From contig JAGDVT010000002.1 of NCBI GenBank assembly GCA_023255765.1, positions 36,135 through 68,126 on the forward strand: a stretch of DNA of 31,992 bases, written 5' to 3'. Under the pieces are notes generated by a model. That model was given only the letters and a program-made list of their open reading frames with translations, was not told where the DNA came from and made no database searches. Each line of letters opens with the position of its first letter. Position 1 is the first letter of the stretch. This DNA comes from Candidatus Paceibacter sp. Lineage in GTDB: Bacteria; Patescibacteriota; Minisyncoccia; UBA6257; HR35. Shown one piece after another: positions 1 through 7,632 of this stretch. A program made the translations under genes and the position numbers.

Positions 1-554
1 ACTTGCTCAATCAAAATTTTATCTCCTTTAAAATAAGGATTTTTATTTATTAGATAAACAGACTTACATATATCAGAACCCATAAGAGCTGCCTCTAATG
101 CTGAATTTCCTCCTCCAATTATTGCTACAGTTTTACCAGAAAATAAGGGCATATCGCAGGTGCTACAATAACTTACTCCTTTATGATTATATTCAATTTC
201 TCCAGGTATATTTAATCTTTTTGGCTGTGAACCTGTTGCAATTATCAAAGTTTTTGAGATATATAAATTTTTATTTGAATACACTTTAAAAATTTCATTA
301 TCTTTTTCTATTTTATTTACAGTCTCTTCTAGCACTTCTATATTATATTTTTCTAGGTGTTCTTTAAATTTTTTAGTAAGCTCTATCCCTGTAGTATAAA
401 GGAAGCCTGGGTAATTTTCTATTATACCTGAAAGAGCCATTTCTCCTCCAATATCTTTTGCTATTATCAAAAAATTTATACCCCTTCTTTTTAAATATAT
501 AGCAGCACTAATCCCTGCTGCTGAAGCTCCGATTATTATTGAATCGTATGTCAT
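1..554 (-). CDS. trxB: Thioredoxin reductase-like flavoprotein (partial, C-terminus off window)
   Basis: NADPH- and FAD-dependent disulfide reductase; in this family it keeps thioredoxin, or a glutaredoxin-like partner, reduced in the cytoplasm. Translating the minus strand from the ATG at 554 gives 184 residues that run off the window edge. An FAD-binding GASAAG motif lies at residues 9-14, the redox pair C130-S-T-C133 follows GVSY, and the second nucleotide-binding motif IGGGNSALEAAL starts near residue 146. The usual active site is CATC(D/E)G; here it reads CSTCDMP. The gene starts 5 bp after the stop of a 42-codon gene, so it is the last visible member of the rpmE-prfA operon. The family is certain; whether its partner is thioredoxin cannot be told from this half. 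Confidence 0.93.
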   Translation of the reverse strand, partial: MTYDSIIIGASAAGISAAIYLKRRGINFLIIAKDIGGEMALSGIIENYPGFLYTTGIELTKKFKEHLEKYNIEVLEETVNKIEKDNEIFKVYSNKNLYISKTLIIATGSQPKRLNIPGEIEYNHKGVSYCSTCDMPLFSGKTVAIIGGGNSALEAALMGSDICKSVYLINKNPYFKGDKILIEQ

Positions 555-559
555 TATCT

Positions 560-688
560 TTATTTATATTTTAAAGGGAAAAATAAAGTTTTAAAAAATG
601 CTTCTATCACATCTGGGTTTGTAAAAATCCATAAAAATATTGCTGTTATTAAAAGATAAATAATAAACAATGCTGCTTCCTTTTTCAT
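560..688 (-). CDS. 42-residue single-pass membrane protein, coupled to prfA
   Basis: Not recognised as a named family. The reading frame starts at the ATG at 688, which overlaps the prfA stop as ATGA, and ends with TAA at 560. The protein begins MKKEAAL, has one hydrophobic helix at about residues 6-22 (LFIIYLLITAIFLWIF) and ends in a short basic tail (PLKYK). The stop-start overlap with prfA and the 5-bp gap to trxB argue that it is a translated operon member rather than a chance frame. It is probably an inner-membrane peptide; no function can be assigned. Confidence 0.6.
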   Translation of the reverse strand: MKKEAALFIIYLLITAIFLWIFTNPDVIEAFFKTLFFPLKYK

Positions 689-1440
689 ATCTTAACTTCT
701 TGCTTTTCAAATTCTTTAAAAATTATATCTAAATCGCCATCCATTATATCTTCTAATTTGTACCAAGATTTGTTTATTCTATGATCTGTAACCCTATTTT
801 GAGGGAAATTATATGTTCTTATTTTCTCCGATCTTTCTTGGCTACCTATTTGTTCTCTTCTTTCTTTTACTAATTCTTTTTCTATTTTCTCTTGTTGCAT
901 TTGCCACAATCTTGATTTCAAAAGCTGTAATGCAATTTCTTTATTTCTTTGTTGAGTCCTTTCTGACTGAGAGGTAACAACCAGTCCTGTAGGTTTATGA
1001 TATATCCTAACAGCTGTTTCTACTTTATTAACATTTTGTCCTCCTGGACCAGATGCTCTAAAAAATTCAATTTCAATATCTGAATCCTTAATTTCTATAG
1101 GAGCAAAATCATATTTAGGTAAAACAGCTATAGATGCTGTTGATGTATGGATTCTACCTGATTTTTCGGTGATAGGAATTCTCTGAACCCTATGCACTCC
1201 TGCTTCATTTTTTAATATTTCATAAATATTATCCCCTCTAACTTCTGCAACTAATGTTTTTATACCACCTAAATCAGTTTGTTGTTCTTCGTGTACTATT
1301 ACTTTATATCCTTTTTTATTAAAATATTTCAAATACATTCTCCATAAATCTCTAGCAAATAGAGCAGCTTCTTCTCCTCCAACTCCTGCTCTTATCTCAA
1401 AAATAACACTATTGATTTTTTTATTTTGCTGCCCTTCCAT
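685..1440 (-). CDS. prfA: Peptide chain release factor 1, lacking N-terminal domain 1
   Basis: Class I release factor that reads UAA/UAG in the ribosomal A site and triggers peptidyl-tRNA hydrolysis. The peptidyl-transferase-centre motif GPGGQNVNK is at residues 131-139 (GGQ 133-135). The codon-reading tripeptide is P89-I-T91, matching the PxT class of RF1 rather than the SPF of RF2, and RIHTSTAS follows it. The protein has 251 residues, while RF1 usually has about 350-360 with GGQ near residue 230. The missing part is the roughly 100-residue helical domain 1. There is no room to restore it: only 62 bp separate the ATG from the end of rpmE, and no frame there resembles domain 1. It overlaps the downstream small gene by 4 bp. 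Confidence 0.92.
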   Translation of the reverse strand: MEGQQNKKINSVIFEIRAGVGGEEAALFARDLWRMYLKYFNKKGYKVIVHEEQQTDLGGIKTLVAEVRGDNIYEILKNEAGVHRVQRIPITEKSGRIHTSTASIAVLPKYDFAPIEIKDSDIEIEFFRASGPGGQNVNKVETAVRIYHKPTGLVVTSQSERTQQRNKEIALQLLKSRLWQMQQEKIEKELVKERREQIGSQERSEKIRTYNFPQNRVTDHRINKSWYKLEDIMDGDLDIIFKEFEKQEVKI

Positions 1441-1502
1441 TTTTTAAAGTAAATAATAAAATCTTGAATTTATTTTTATTTTTATGTTAAAATTTAAATG
1501 GT

Positions 1503-1706
1503 TTAAGATTTTTTCTTATATTTCTTTAAAAATTTTTCAACTTGTCCAACAATTACTTTTCTTTCTTCTGTGCCAATAAATAAGGGAGCGCAGTTTTTAC
1601 AAGCTTCTACAGAAATATTTTCTTTAGTAGTATAAACTTCAAATTCGCTCCCGCAAGCACATTTAATTTTTGTTTTAAAATATTTAGGATGTATATTGTT
1701 TTTCAT
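1503..1706 (-). CDS. rpmE: 50S ribosomal protein L31
   Basis: Zinc-binding large-subunit protein of 67 residues. It begins MKNNIHPKYF, close to the family start (MKxxIHPKY). The Cys set is C16-A-C18 and C36-K-N-C39, the four-cysteine C+ form of L31 that coordinates Zn2+. An upstream in-frame ATG at 1745 would add 13 residues and overlap rpsB; the family start at 1706 is preferred and sits just after a TATAAT box. It is the first gene of the minus-strand operon continuing into prfA, and it diverges from rpsB with only 26 bp between the starts. Confidence 0.95.
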   Translation of the reverse strand: MKNNIHPKYFKTKIKCACGSEFEVYTTKENISVEACKNCAPLFIGTEERKVIVGQVEKFLKKYKKKS

Positions 1707-1710
1707 TTCA

Positions 1711-1724
1711 ATTATAATTATAAC
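1711..1724. promoter_or_regulatory. Overlapping divergent -10 boxes for rpmE and rpsB
   Basis: The 26-bp gap between the two starts holds a self-complementary attataattataac tract. On the plus strand TATAAT is at 1713-1718 and TATAAC at 1719-1724, the latter 8 nt before the rpsB ATG. On the minus strand TATAAT is at 1722-1717 and again at 1716-1711, 10 and 4 nt before the rpmE ATG. Transcription starting about 7 nt downstream would begin at or very near each start codon, so both mRNAs would be leaderless. Inferred from sequence only. Confidence 0.55.
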
Positions 1725-1732
1725 ATTAAAAA

Positions 1733-2455
1733 ATGGTTTATACAAATACAGAAGTTAATGTAAAAGAAGAAAAAGTAAAGATTTTAGAAGAAATGATGAA
1801 GGCTGGATGTCAATATGGGAGAGCTAAAAGATATACTCATCCTTCTATGAAACCTTATTTGATTAGAAATAAAAAAGGTAATATAGAATTTTTCAATTTA
1901 GAGAAAACATTAATGGAGTTAGATAAAGTAGCTAATTTTATGAAAGAAATTATTAAAGAAAATAAAATTATATTATTTGTAGGAGCAAAACCTGCAGCTG
2001 AAGATTCTATAGAAAAAATTGCTAAAGAATTCAATATGCCATATTTAAATTATAAGTGGGTAGGAGGCTTTATTACTAACTTTCAAACTATACAAAATAG
2101 AATTGCTTATTTTAAGGAATTATTACAAAAAGAGCAAAGTGGAGAAATCGAAAATTACCCACCCAAAGATAAACAAAGATTATTAAGAGACTTAGACAAA
2201 ATGAAAAAAATTTATTCAGGAGTTATAAATTTAGAAAGGCTTCCTGATGTTATTTTTATAATAGATTTAGCTTATAAATCTCATAAAACAGCTTTAAATG
2301 AAGCTTTAAAGAAAAACATACCAGTAATTGCGATAGCTGGTTCTGATAATGATATAAGTAATGTAAAATATTTTGTACCAGTTAATGATAAAGCGCCTTC
2401 TAGTATTAGATTTATAATTAATTACTTAATACAGAAAATTAAAGAAAATGGATAA
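1733..2455 (+). CDS. rpsB: 30S ribosomal protein S2
   Basis: Small-subunit protein needed late in 30S assembly; it sits at the head-body junction and helps recruit S1 where S1 exists. The 240 residues carry the family landmarks: an N-terminal helix with MMKAGCQYGRAKRYTHPSMKPY (the H-G/hpGH-like region is modified), ILFVGAKPAAEDSI, WVGGFITNF (usual RWLGGTLTNF), LPDVIFIIDL and IPVIAIAGSDND (usual P.iaivDTN-D). The segment near residue 200 has GSDND where D-T-N is typical. It overlaps tsf by 8 bp, the classical rpsB-tsf operon. The start is at 1733 because the -10 box leaves no room upstream. Confidence 0.96.
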   Translation: MVYTNTEVNVKEEKVKILEEMMKAGCQYGRAKRYTHPSMKPYLIRNKKGNIEFFNLEKTLMELDKVANFMKEIIKENKIILFVGAKPAAEDSIEKIAKEFNMPYLNYKWVGGFITNFQTIQNRIAYFKELLQKEQSGEIENYPPKDKQRLLRDLDKMKKIYSGVINLERLPDVIFIIDLAYKSHKTALNEALKKNIPVIAIAGSDNDISNVKYFVPVNDKAPSSIRFIINYLIQKIKENG

Positions 2456-3038
2456 AGAATTACTAGATAAAATAAAAAAATTAAGAGAAGAAACAGGTGC
2501 ACCTATTGGTTTATGCAAAGAGGCTTTAGAACAAACAGGTGGCAATATTGATGAAGCTAAAAAATATTTAATAAAAAAGGGGGAAAGTTTATTAGAGAAA
2601 AAAAGTGGTAATATAGCAGGGCAAGGTATAATTGAGGGATATGTTCATTTTAACGGTCGGGTTGGAGCTTTAGTAGAATTAAGAGCAGAAACAGATTTTG
2701 TTGCAAAAAATGAGGAATTTAAGAAGCTAGCACATGAAATAGCCTTACAAATTGCTACTATGAATCCTAAATTCTTAAATAAAGAATCAATTCCTGAAAA
2801 TATTTTAAAAGAAAAAATAGAAGAATTTGAAAGCGATATTAAAGATAAGCCTAATGAGGTAAAAGAAAAGATTATAGAAGGCAGACTTGAAAAATGGTAT
2901 GAAGAAGTTTGTCTCTTAGAGCAAAAATATATCAAAGATGAAAACCTAAAAATTAAAGATTTAATATCACAATTTGCCAATAAGTTTGGGGAGAAAATAG
3001 AAGTTAGAAGATTTTGCAGGTTAAGTATAAATGATTAA
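2448..3038 (+). CDS. tsf: Elongation factor Ts
   Basis: Guanine-nucleotide exchange factor for EF-Tu. The 196 residues start with a UBA-like domain (residues 1-45, TGAPIGLCKEALEQTGGNIDEA), followed by the exchange motif TDFVAKN at 82-88 that inserts near the EF-Tu nucleotide site. The protein is shorter than the E. coli form (283 residues) and matches the one-core-subdomain versions known from small genomes and Thermus. It starts inside the last codons of rpsB (8-bp overlap), and its own end overlaps the next gene by 8 bp. Confidence 0.96.
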   Translation: MDKELLDKIKKLREETGAPIGLCKEALEQTGGNIDEAKKYLIKKGESLLEKKSGNIAGQGIIEGYVHFNGRVGALVELRAETDFVAKNEEFKKLAHEIALQIATMNPKFLNKESIPENILKEKIEEFESDIKDKPNEVKEKIIEGRLEKWYEEVCLLEQKYIKDENLKIKDLISQFANKFGEKIEVRRFCRLSIND

Positions 3039-3345
3039 TTTAAATTTTTTATCTCCTATTATAAGTTTCCTAATCCTAGGAGTTATTGTGTTTTATTTAA
3101 ATAGGAAATATAAAAAAATTAAAGTTTTACCTAAGGATTATTTAATATTTTATAATACAGAAAAAAGGATTAAAAAAATAATAAACCTTGAATCTCTTTC
3201 AAATTTCAAAAATAAAATCAAAAAAGCACTAGTATTTTTATCTATCAAATTCTTGCAAAGGCTTAAAACAGATGCGATTAGATTACAGCTATTCTTTGAA
3301 AATTTATTAAATAAAATCAAAAGTATAAATGATAATTTAGAGTAA
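3031..3345 (+). CDS. 104-residue membrane-anchored basic protein, unknown function
   Basis: Not recognised. A hydrophobic helix at about residues 6-23 (FLSPIISFLILGVIVFYL) is followed by a basic stretch (NRKYKKIKV) and then a Lys-rich, helix-prone tail (ERIKKIINLE..., KSINDN). This fits a single-pass protein with its tail in the cytoplasm. The ATG at 3031 lies inside the 3' end of tsf (8-bp overlap), implying translational coupling to rpsB-tsf. Its 3' end overlaps rnhB, which converges on it, by 9 bp. Position suggests co-expression with translation factors; no function is proposed. Confidence 0.6.
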   Translation: MINLNFLSPIISFLILGVIVFYLNRKYKKIKVLPKDYLIFYNTEKRIKKIINLESLSNFKNKIKKALVFLSIKFLQRLKTDAIRLQLFFENLLNKIKSINDNLE

Positions 3346-3927
3346 TTTTTTAAGGAAAGATATTCGATGATGCTTGCAAATCCCAAATCTTTTAATAGCT
3401 AAAATATGTTTTTTTGTGCCGTAACCTTTGTTAATTTTAAATTCATAAACTGGATAATACTTATCTATACTTATCATATATTTATCTCTTAAAACTTTAG
3501 CTATTATTGAGATTGCTGAAATTAATTTAATCTTTTCGTCGCCATCTACTATAAATTTTAATTTTCTTTTATCAATATTACATTTAACAGGCTTGCCATC
3601 TATTAAAATAAAATCTGGCTTAAATTTTTTATATAAATTTTCTATAGCAATTTTGAAACAATTTCCTATACCTAGCTTATCTATTTCTTTATTAGTAAAT
3701 TTCATAATTTCGAATTTGGGCTTAATTTTTTTTATACTATTAAAAATTTCATATCTTTTTTTCTCTTTTAGCTTCTTTGAATCTTTTATATTAAATAATT
3801 TAAGATTGCTATAAAATTCAATATCGCTAAGCAATCCTCCAACAAAAAATGGCCCTGCTAAAGCACCTCTTCCTACTTCATCTATTGCTAAAATTTTTTT
3901 ATATTTTATAAAAAATTTATCCTCCAT
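3337..3927 (-). CDS. rnhB: Ribonuclease HII
   Basis: Endonuclease that cuts the RNA strand of RNA-DNA hybrids and initiates removal of single ribonucleotides from DNA. In 196 residues the family motifs are clear: LAIDEVGRGALAGP (D16 and E17 catalytic), LIDGKP with D110, and ISAISIIAKVLRDKYM with D148, followed by the C-terminal KGYGTKKH...HRISF. The start at 3927 is directly downstream of a minus-strand TATAAT. It diverges from dnaE (25-bp gap) and converges on the 104-residue gene. Confidence 0.95.
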   Translation of the reverse strand: MEDKFFIKYKKILAIDEVGRGALAGPFFVGGLLSDIEFYSNLKLFNIKDSKKLKEKKRYEIFNSIKKIKPKFEIMKFTNKEIDKLGIGNCFKIAIENLYKKFKPDFILIDGKPVKCNIDKRKLKFIVDGDEKIKLISAISIIAKVLRDKYMISIDKYYPVYEFKINKGYGTKKHILAIKRFGICKHHRISFLKKLL

Positions 3928-3935
3928 TTAAATTT

Positions 3936-3943
3936 ATTATAAT
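3936..3943. promoter_or_regulatory. Overlapping divergent -10 boxes for rnhB and dnaE
   Basis: The 25-bp gap between the starts contains TATAAT on the plus strand at 3938-3943 (9 nt before the dnaE ATG) and TATAAT on the minus strand at 3941-3936 (8 nt before the rnhB ATG). The two boxes share four base pairs. As at rpmE/rpsB, transcripts would begin at or within a few nt of the start codon. AAGGA lies just before the dnaE ATG, too close to act as a normal ribosome binding site. Confidence 0.5.
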
Positions 3944-3952
3944 ATTAAGGAA

Positions 3953-6900
3953 ATGAAGTTTGTACATCTTCATGTTCATACTCATTACAGTTTATTGGAT
4001 GGAATGTGTAAGATTGATGATTTGATAGAAAAAGCTAAAGAATTAGGTTTTGGATGTTTAGCTATTACAGATCATGGAAATATGTATGGTGCTATAGAGT
4101 TTTATAAAAAATGTAAATCAAAAGGAATAAAACCACTCATAGGCGTAGAAGCCTATTTAGCACCTCGCACAATAAATGATAGAACCTACAAAATAGATTC
4201 CAAAAGTTACCATCTTATATTATTAGCTAAAAATTACGAAGGGTACTTAAATTTAATGAAATTAATTACCATTGCTCATCTAGAAGGGTTTTATTACAAA
4301 CCTAGAATAGATAAAAATTTGCTTAAACAATACTCAAATGGCTTAATATGTTTATCTGGCTGTTTGGCTGGTGAAATTGCAAGAACTATTTTAAATGACA
4401 GCATAGAGAAAGCGGAAAATATAGTCTACGAATATTTAGATATTTTTGGAAAAGAAAATTTTTATTTAGAAATTGGATATCATCCTGGGATAGCTGAAAG
4501 CAAAAAAGTTTTTAAACCCCTTATTGAACTATCTAGAAAGACAAAGGTTAAATTAGTTGCAACCCAAGATGTTCACTATATTAACAAAGACGAGAGAGAT
4601 ATTCATGATATATTTTTAGCTATACAAACAGGTAAGGATATAGATGAAAAAGAGAGGTTAAGTATGAAAGAGGATTATTTTCACCTTGCAAGTTATGAAG
4701 AAATGTTTGAAGGTTTTAAAGATATACCTGAAGCATTAGAAAACACCTTAGAAGTAGCAGAAAAATGTAACTTAGAATTAGAGTTAGGCAAAACAAAACC
4801 GCCGGTTTATGAAGTTCCTCAAGGATTATCGCCTGACGAGTATTTAAGAAAATTATGTTACGAGGGATTAAGACAAAGAAATTTAGAAAATGATAAAAAT
4901 GCGATTTCCAGATTAGAATATGAGCTATCTATAATAAAACAAACAGGATTTTCTTCATATTTTTTAATAGTACAAGATTTTGTAAATTGGGCTAAAAATA
5001 ATGGAATAAAAGTAGGACCTGGAAGAGGTTCTGCAGCAGGTAGTTTGGTTTCTTATCTTTTAAAAATTACAGAGGTAAATCCGCTAAAATACAATTTAAT
5101 TTTTGAAAGATTTCTTACGCCAGAAAGAATATCATTCCCTGATATTGATGTTGACTTTTCTGATATTAGAAGAGATGAGGTAATAGAATATTTAAGAAAA
5201 AAATATGGTCAAGATAAGGTTGCTCAAATTATAACTTTCGGTAGAATAGCCGCAAGAGCTGCTATAAGAGACGTAGGAAGAGCCTTAAAATTGCCTTATT
5301 CATTATGTGATAAAATAGCTAAATTAATACCTATGGGAGTTACTTTAGAAGAAGCTTTAGAAATACCTGACTTAGCTGACTTATACAATAAGAATAAAGA
5401 GGTTAGAACTTTAATTGATTCTGCTAAAAAAATTGAGGGAGTTGTAAGGCATGTTTCTGTTCATGCCTCAGGAGTAGTAGTTACGCCTACAAAAATTACA
5501 GATTATATGCCACTTCAATATGCACCGCAAGAAAAAAGAGTTATAACACAATATGATATGTACTCTATTGAAGATTTGGGGTTATTAAAATTAGATTTAT
5601 TAGGATTAAGAACATTATCAGAGATAGAAACTACAATTAATTTAGTCAAAGAAAGAAGAGGAATTGAAGTTAATTTAGATTATGAAAAATTAGATGATCC
5701 TTATGCTTATAGAATATATCAAGAAGGTAAAACGGTGGGAGTATTCCAAGTAGAAGGTAGAGGTATGACGGAATATTTAAAAAAATTAAAACCAACTAAT
5801 ATAGATGATATAAACGCAATGATAGCCTTATATAGACCAGGACCTGTTGAGCTTATTCCTTCTTATATAAAAAGAAAATTTGGAGTTGAACCAATTACTT
5901 ATTTGCATCCTAAATTGGAAGATATATTAAAAGAAACTTATGGTATTGCTATTTATCAAGAACAGTTGATGCAAATAGCTCAAGTGTTAGCTGGTTTTAG
6001 TTTAGCTGAAGCAGATATATTAAGAAAGGCAATAGGTAAAAAAATAGGTTCTTTACTTGAAGAACAAAAAAATAAAATGATAGAAGGAATGGTTAAAAAT
6101 GGAATAGACAGAGAAACAGCTGAAAAAATTTGGAAATGGTATGAACCATTTGCTAGATATGGATTCAATAAAAGTCATAGCGTATCTTATGCTTTAATAT
6201 CTTATCAAACAGCATATTTAAAAGCATATTATACTATTGAATTTTTAACGTCTCTTTTTATTCATGAGGGAGATGATACAGAAAGAATTAAAGAATTAGT
6301 AGAAGAAGCTAAAAGATGGAATATAAAAATTTTACCTCCAGATATTAATGAAAGCAGAGAAAGCTTTACTATAGTGGATGATAGTACAATAAGGTTTGGA
6401 TTATCTTCAATAAAAAATGTAGGTTCAAAATTAGTTGAAGACATAGTAAAAGAGAGAGAGCAAAATGGACCTTATCTTTCTATTGCTAATTTTTTAAGAA
6501 GGATAAGATCTAAAGATTTTAATAAGAAATCGTTAGAAGCATTAATAAAAGCTGGTGTTTTTGATAATTTAGAGGATAGAGGTGTTTTATATTTTAATCT
6601 TGATTATTTACTTGAATATGCATCGAAACAAAGAAGTATTGTATATTCTGGCTCGACGCTTTTCGGAAATAAAACAGAAAGTTTAATTTTAAAAAGAAGA
6701 GGAGAAATTAGTATATTTGATAAATTAAGGTGGGAAAAGGAGTTATTAGGCATATATATATCTGGCCATCCTGTAAAACTTATTAAAAACAATAATTTTA
6801 ATAAAATTAGAGATATTAAAAAATATAAAGAAGAAACAAAGGTTAGAATATTGTGTGTTATAAATAAAATTAAAAGAGTGTTAACTAAAACAAATGAAAT

Positions 6901-7081
6901 TATATTATATATAGATGCTGAAGACTACACTGATAGTATAGAAATAGTTGTATATCCTGAAATTTATAATTCAACGCCCATTATTTGGGAAGAGGGTAAA
7001 ATTATTTCTGTTATAGGAGATTATAATCCAAATATTAAAGAAAATAGAATAGTAGCAGAAAAAATAATCGAAGTAAGATGA
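3953..7081 (+). CDS. dnaE: DNA polymerase III subunit alpha (C-family replicase)
   Basis: Catalytic subunit of the chromosomal replicase, 1042 residues (E. coli 1160). The N-terminal PHP domain (about 3-280) keeps likely metal ligands: H7-V-H9, D40-H41, E66, H87, D206-V-H208 and H218. Polymerase motifs follow: VGPGRGSAAGSLV (354-366), PDIDVDF (396-402) with catalytic Asp residues 399 and 401, and KLDLLGLRTL for the third Asp. Helix-hairpin-helix and OB-fold regions occupy the C-terminus (TKVRILCVINKIKRV...). The extreme tau-binding end of the E. coli enzyme is reduced. In DnaE proteins with an intact PHP site this domain can proofread; that role is inferred here. It overlaps thpR by 4 bp. Confidence 0.97.
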   Translation: MKFVHLHVHTHYSLLDGMCKIDDLIEKAKELGFGCLAITDHGNMYGAIEFYKKCKSKGIKPLIGVEAYLAPRTINDRTYKIDSKSYHLILLAKNYEGYLNLMKLITIAHLEGFYYKPRIDKNLLKQYSNGLICLSGCLAGEIARTILNDSIEKAENIVYEYLDIFGKENFYLEIGYHPGIAESKKVFKPLIELSRKTKVKLVATQDVHYINKDERDIHDIFLAIQTGKDIDEKERLSMKEDYFHLASYEEMFEGFKDIPEALENTLEVAEKCNLELELGKTKPPVYEVPQGLSPDEYLRKLCYEGLRQRNLENDKNAISRLEYELSIIKQTGFSSYFLIVQDFVNWAKNNGIKVGPGRGSAAGSLVSYLLKITEVNPLKYNLIFERFLTPERISFPDIDVDFSDIRRDEVIEYLRKKYGQDKVAQIITFGRIAARAAIRDVGRALKLPYSLCDKIAKLIPMGVTLEEALEIPDLADLYNKNKEVRTLIDSAKKIEGVVRHVSVHASGVVVTPTKITDYMPLQYAPQEKRVITQYDMYSIEDLGLLKLDLLGLRTLSEIETTINLVKERRGIEVNLDYEKLDDPYAYRIYQEGKTVGVFQVEGRGMTEYLKKLKPTNIDDINAMIALYRPGPVELIPSYIKRKFGVEPITYLHPKLEDILKETYGIAIYQEQLMQIAQVLAGFSLAEADILRKAIGKKIGSLLEEQKNKMIEGMVKNGIDRETAEKIWKWYEPFARYGFNKSHSVSYALISYQTAYLKAYYTIEFLTSLFIHEGDDTERIKELVEEAKRWNIKILPPDINESRESFTIVDDSTIRFGLSSIKNVGSKLVEDIVKEREQNGPYLSIANFLRRIRSKDFNKKSLEALIKAGVFDNLEDRGVLYFNLDYLLEYASKQRSIVYSGSTLFGNKTESLILKRRGEISIFDKLRWEKELLGIYISGHPVKLIKNNNFNKIRDIKKYKEETKVRILCVINKIKRVLTKTNEIILYIDAEDYTDSIEIVVYPEIYNSTPIIWEEGKIISVIGDYNPNIKENRIVAEKIIEVR

Positions 7082-7632
7082 AAAAAAGATTATTCTTTGC
7101 TTTACCTATTACAAAAGGGCTTTATCCTAAAATTGGTTCTTTAGAAGATGAAATAGATAAAAAATTTAAAATTAATTGGATACCTTTGCAAAATTTACAC
7201 TTGACTATTTTATTTTTAGGCCATATTGATATAAATTTTTTGCCAGTCATATTTAATTTAATTGATGAATTTTATATAGAAAACAAAGAAATCCTAAAAC
7301 CATTAAATTTAAGAATTAAAAAAATAGATTATGGACCTCCTGATAAAAAGAGAATGATTTGGCTTTATATTGAAAAAAATGAAAGATTGAAAGCTATAAA
7401 AGATTTATTAGAAGAAAAATTAATTAAAAATGCTATTCCTTTTCAGAAAGAGGAAAGAGAATTTTTGCCGCATATAAACTTATCTAGGCTTAAAAATTAT
7501 AAAAATTTGCCAGATATTAAAAAAGAGCTTAATTGGAGTGTAATTTTTAATGAATTAAATTTATATGAATCTTACCTAGAAAAACCATTTGCAAGATATG
7601 AAATTTTAAAAAGTATTAAGTTTATTCAATAG
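7078..7632 (+). CDS. thpR: RNA 2',3'-cyclic phosphodiesterase (2H family, LigT/ThpR)
   Basis: Two-histidine phosphoesterase that opens 2',3'-cyclic phosphate RNA ends and in vitro joins 2'-5' ends. In 184 residues the first motif is H41-L-T43-I followed by LFLG, as expected. The second is H132-I-N134-L, where the family normally has Thr or Ser at the third position. The protein opens KRLFFALP, the usual strand-1 pattern. ATGA overlap with dnaE indicates coupling. Its 3' end overlaps the converging Ldt-M23 gene by 11 bp. Assignment to the 2H family is firm; activity with the Asn variant is uncertain. Confidence 0.9.
   Translation: MKKRLFFALPITKGLYPKIGSLEDEIDKKFKINWIPLQNLHLTILFLGHIDINFLPVIFNLIDEFYIENKEILKPLNLRIKKIDYGPPDKKRMIWLYIEKNERLKAIKDLLEEKLIKNAIPFQKEEREFLPHINLSRLKNYKNLPDIKKELNWSVIFNELNLYESYLEKPFARYEILKSIKFIQ

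Noticed and set aside
98..289. 63-codon plus-strand open frame
   Set aside because: Antisense to trxB including its redox-active CSTC region.
1441..1502. Missing RF1 domain 1 hidden in another frame upstream
   Set aside because: Only 62 bp lie between rpmE and the prfA start and no frame gives a domain 1-like helix.
1707..1745. Longer L31 starting at 1745
   Set aside because: It would overlap rpsB and run through the promoter; L31 proteins start at MKxxIHPKY.
685..7081. Recoded UGA (as Gly) as in some CPR lineages
   Set aside because: TGA cleanly ends prfA and dnaE at the expected protein ends with ATGA overlaps; reading through would add unrelated sequence.
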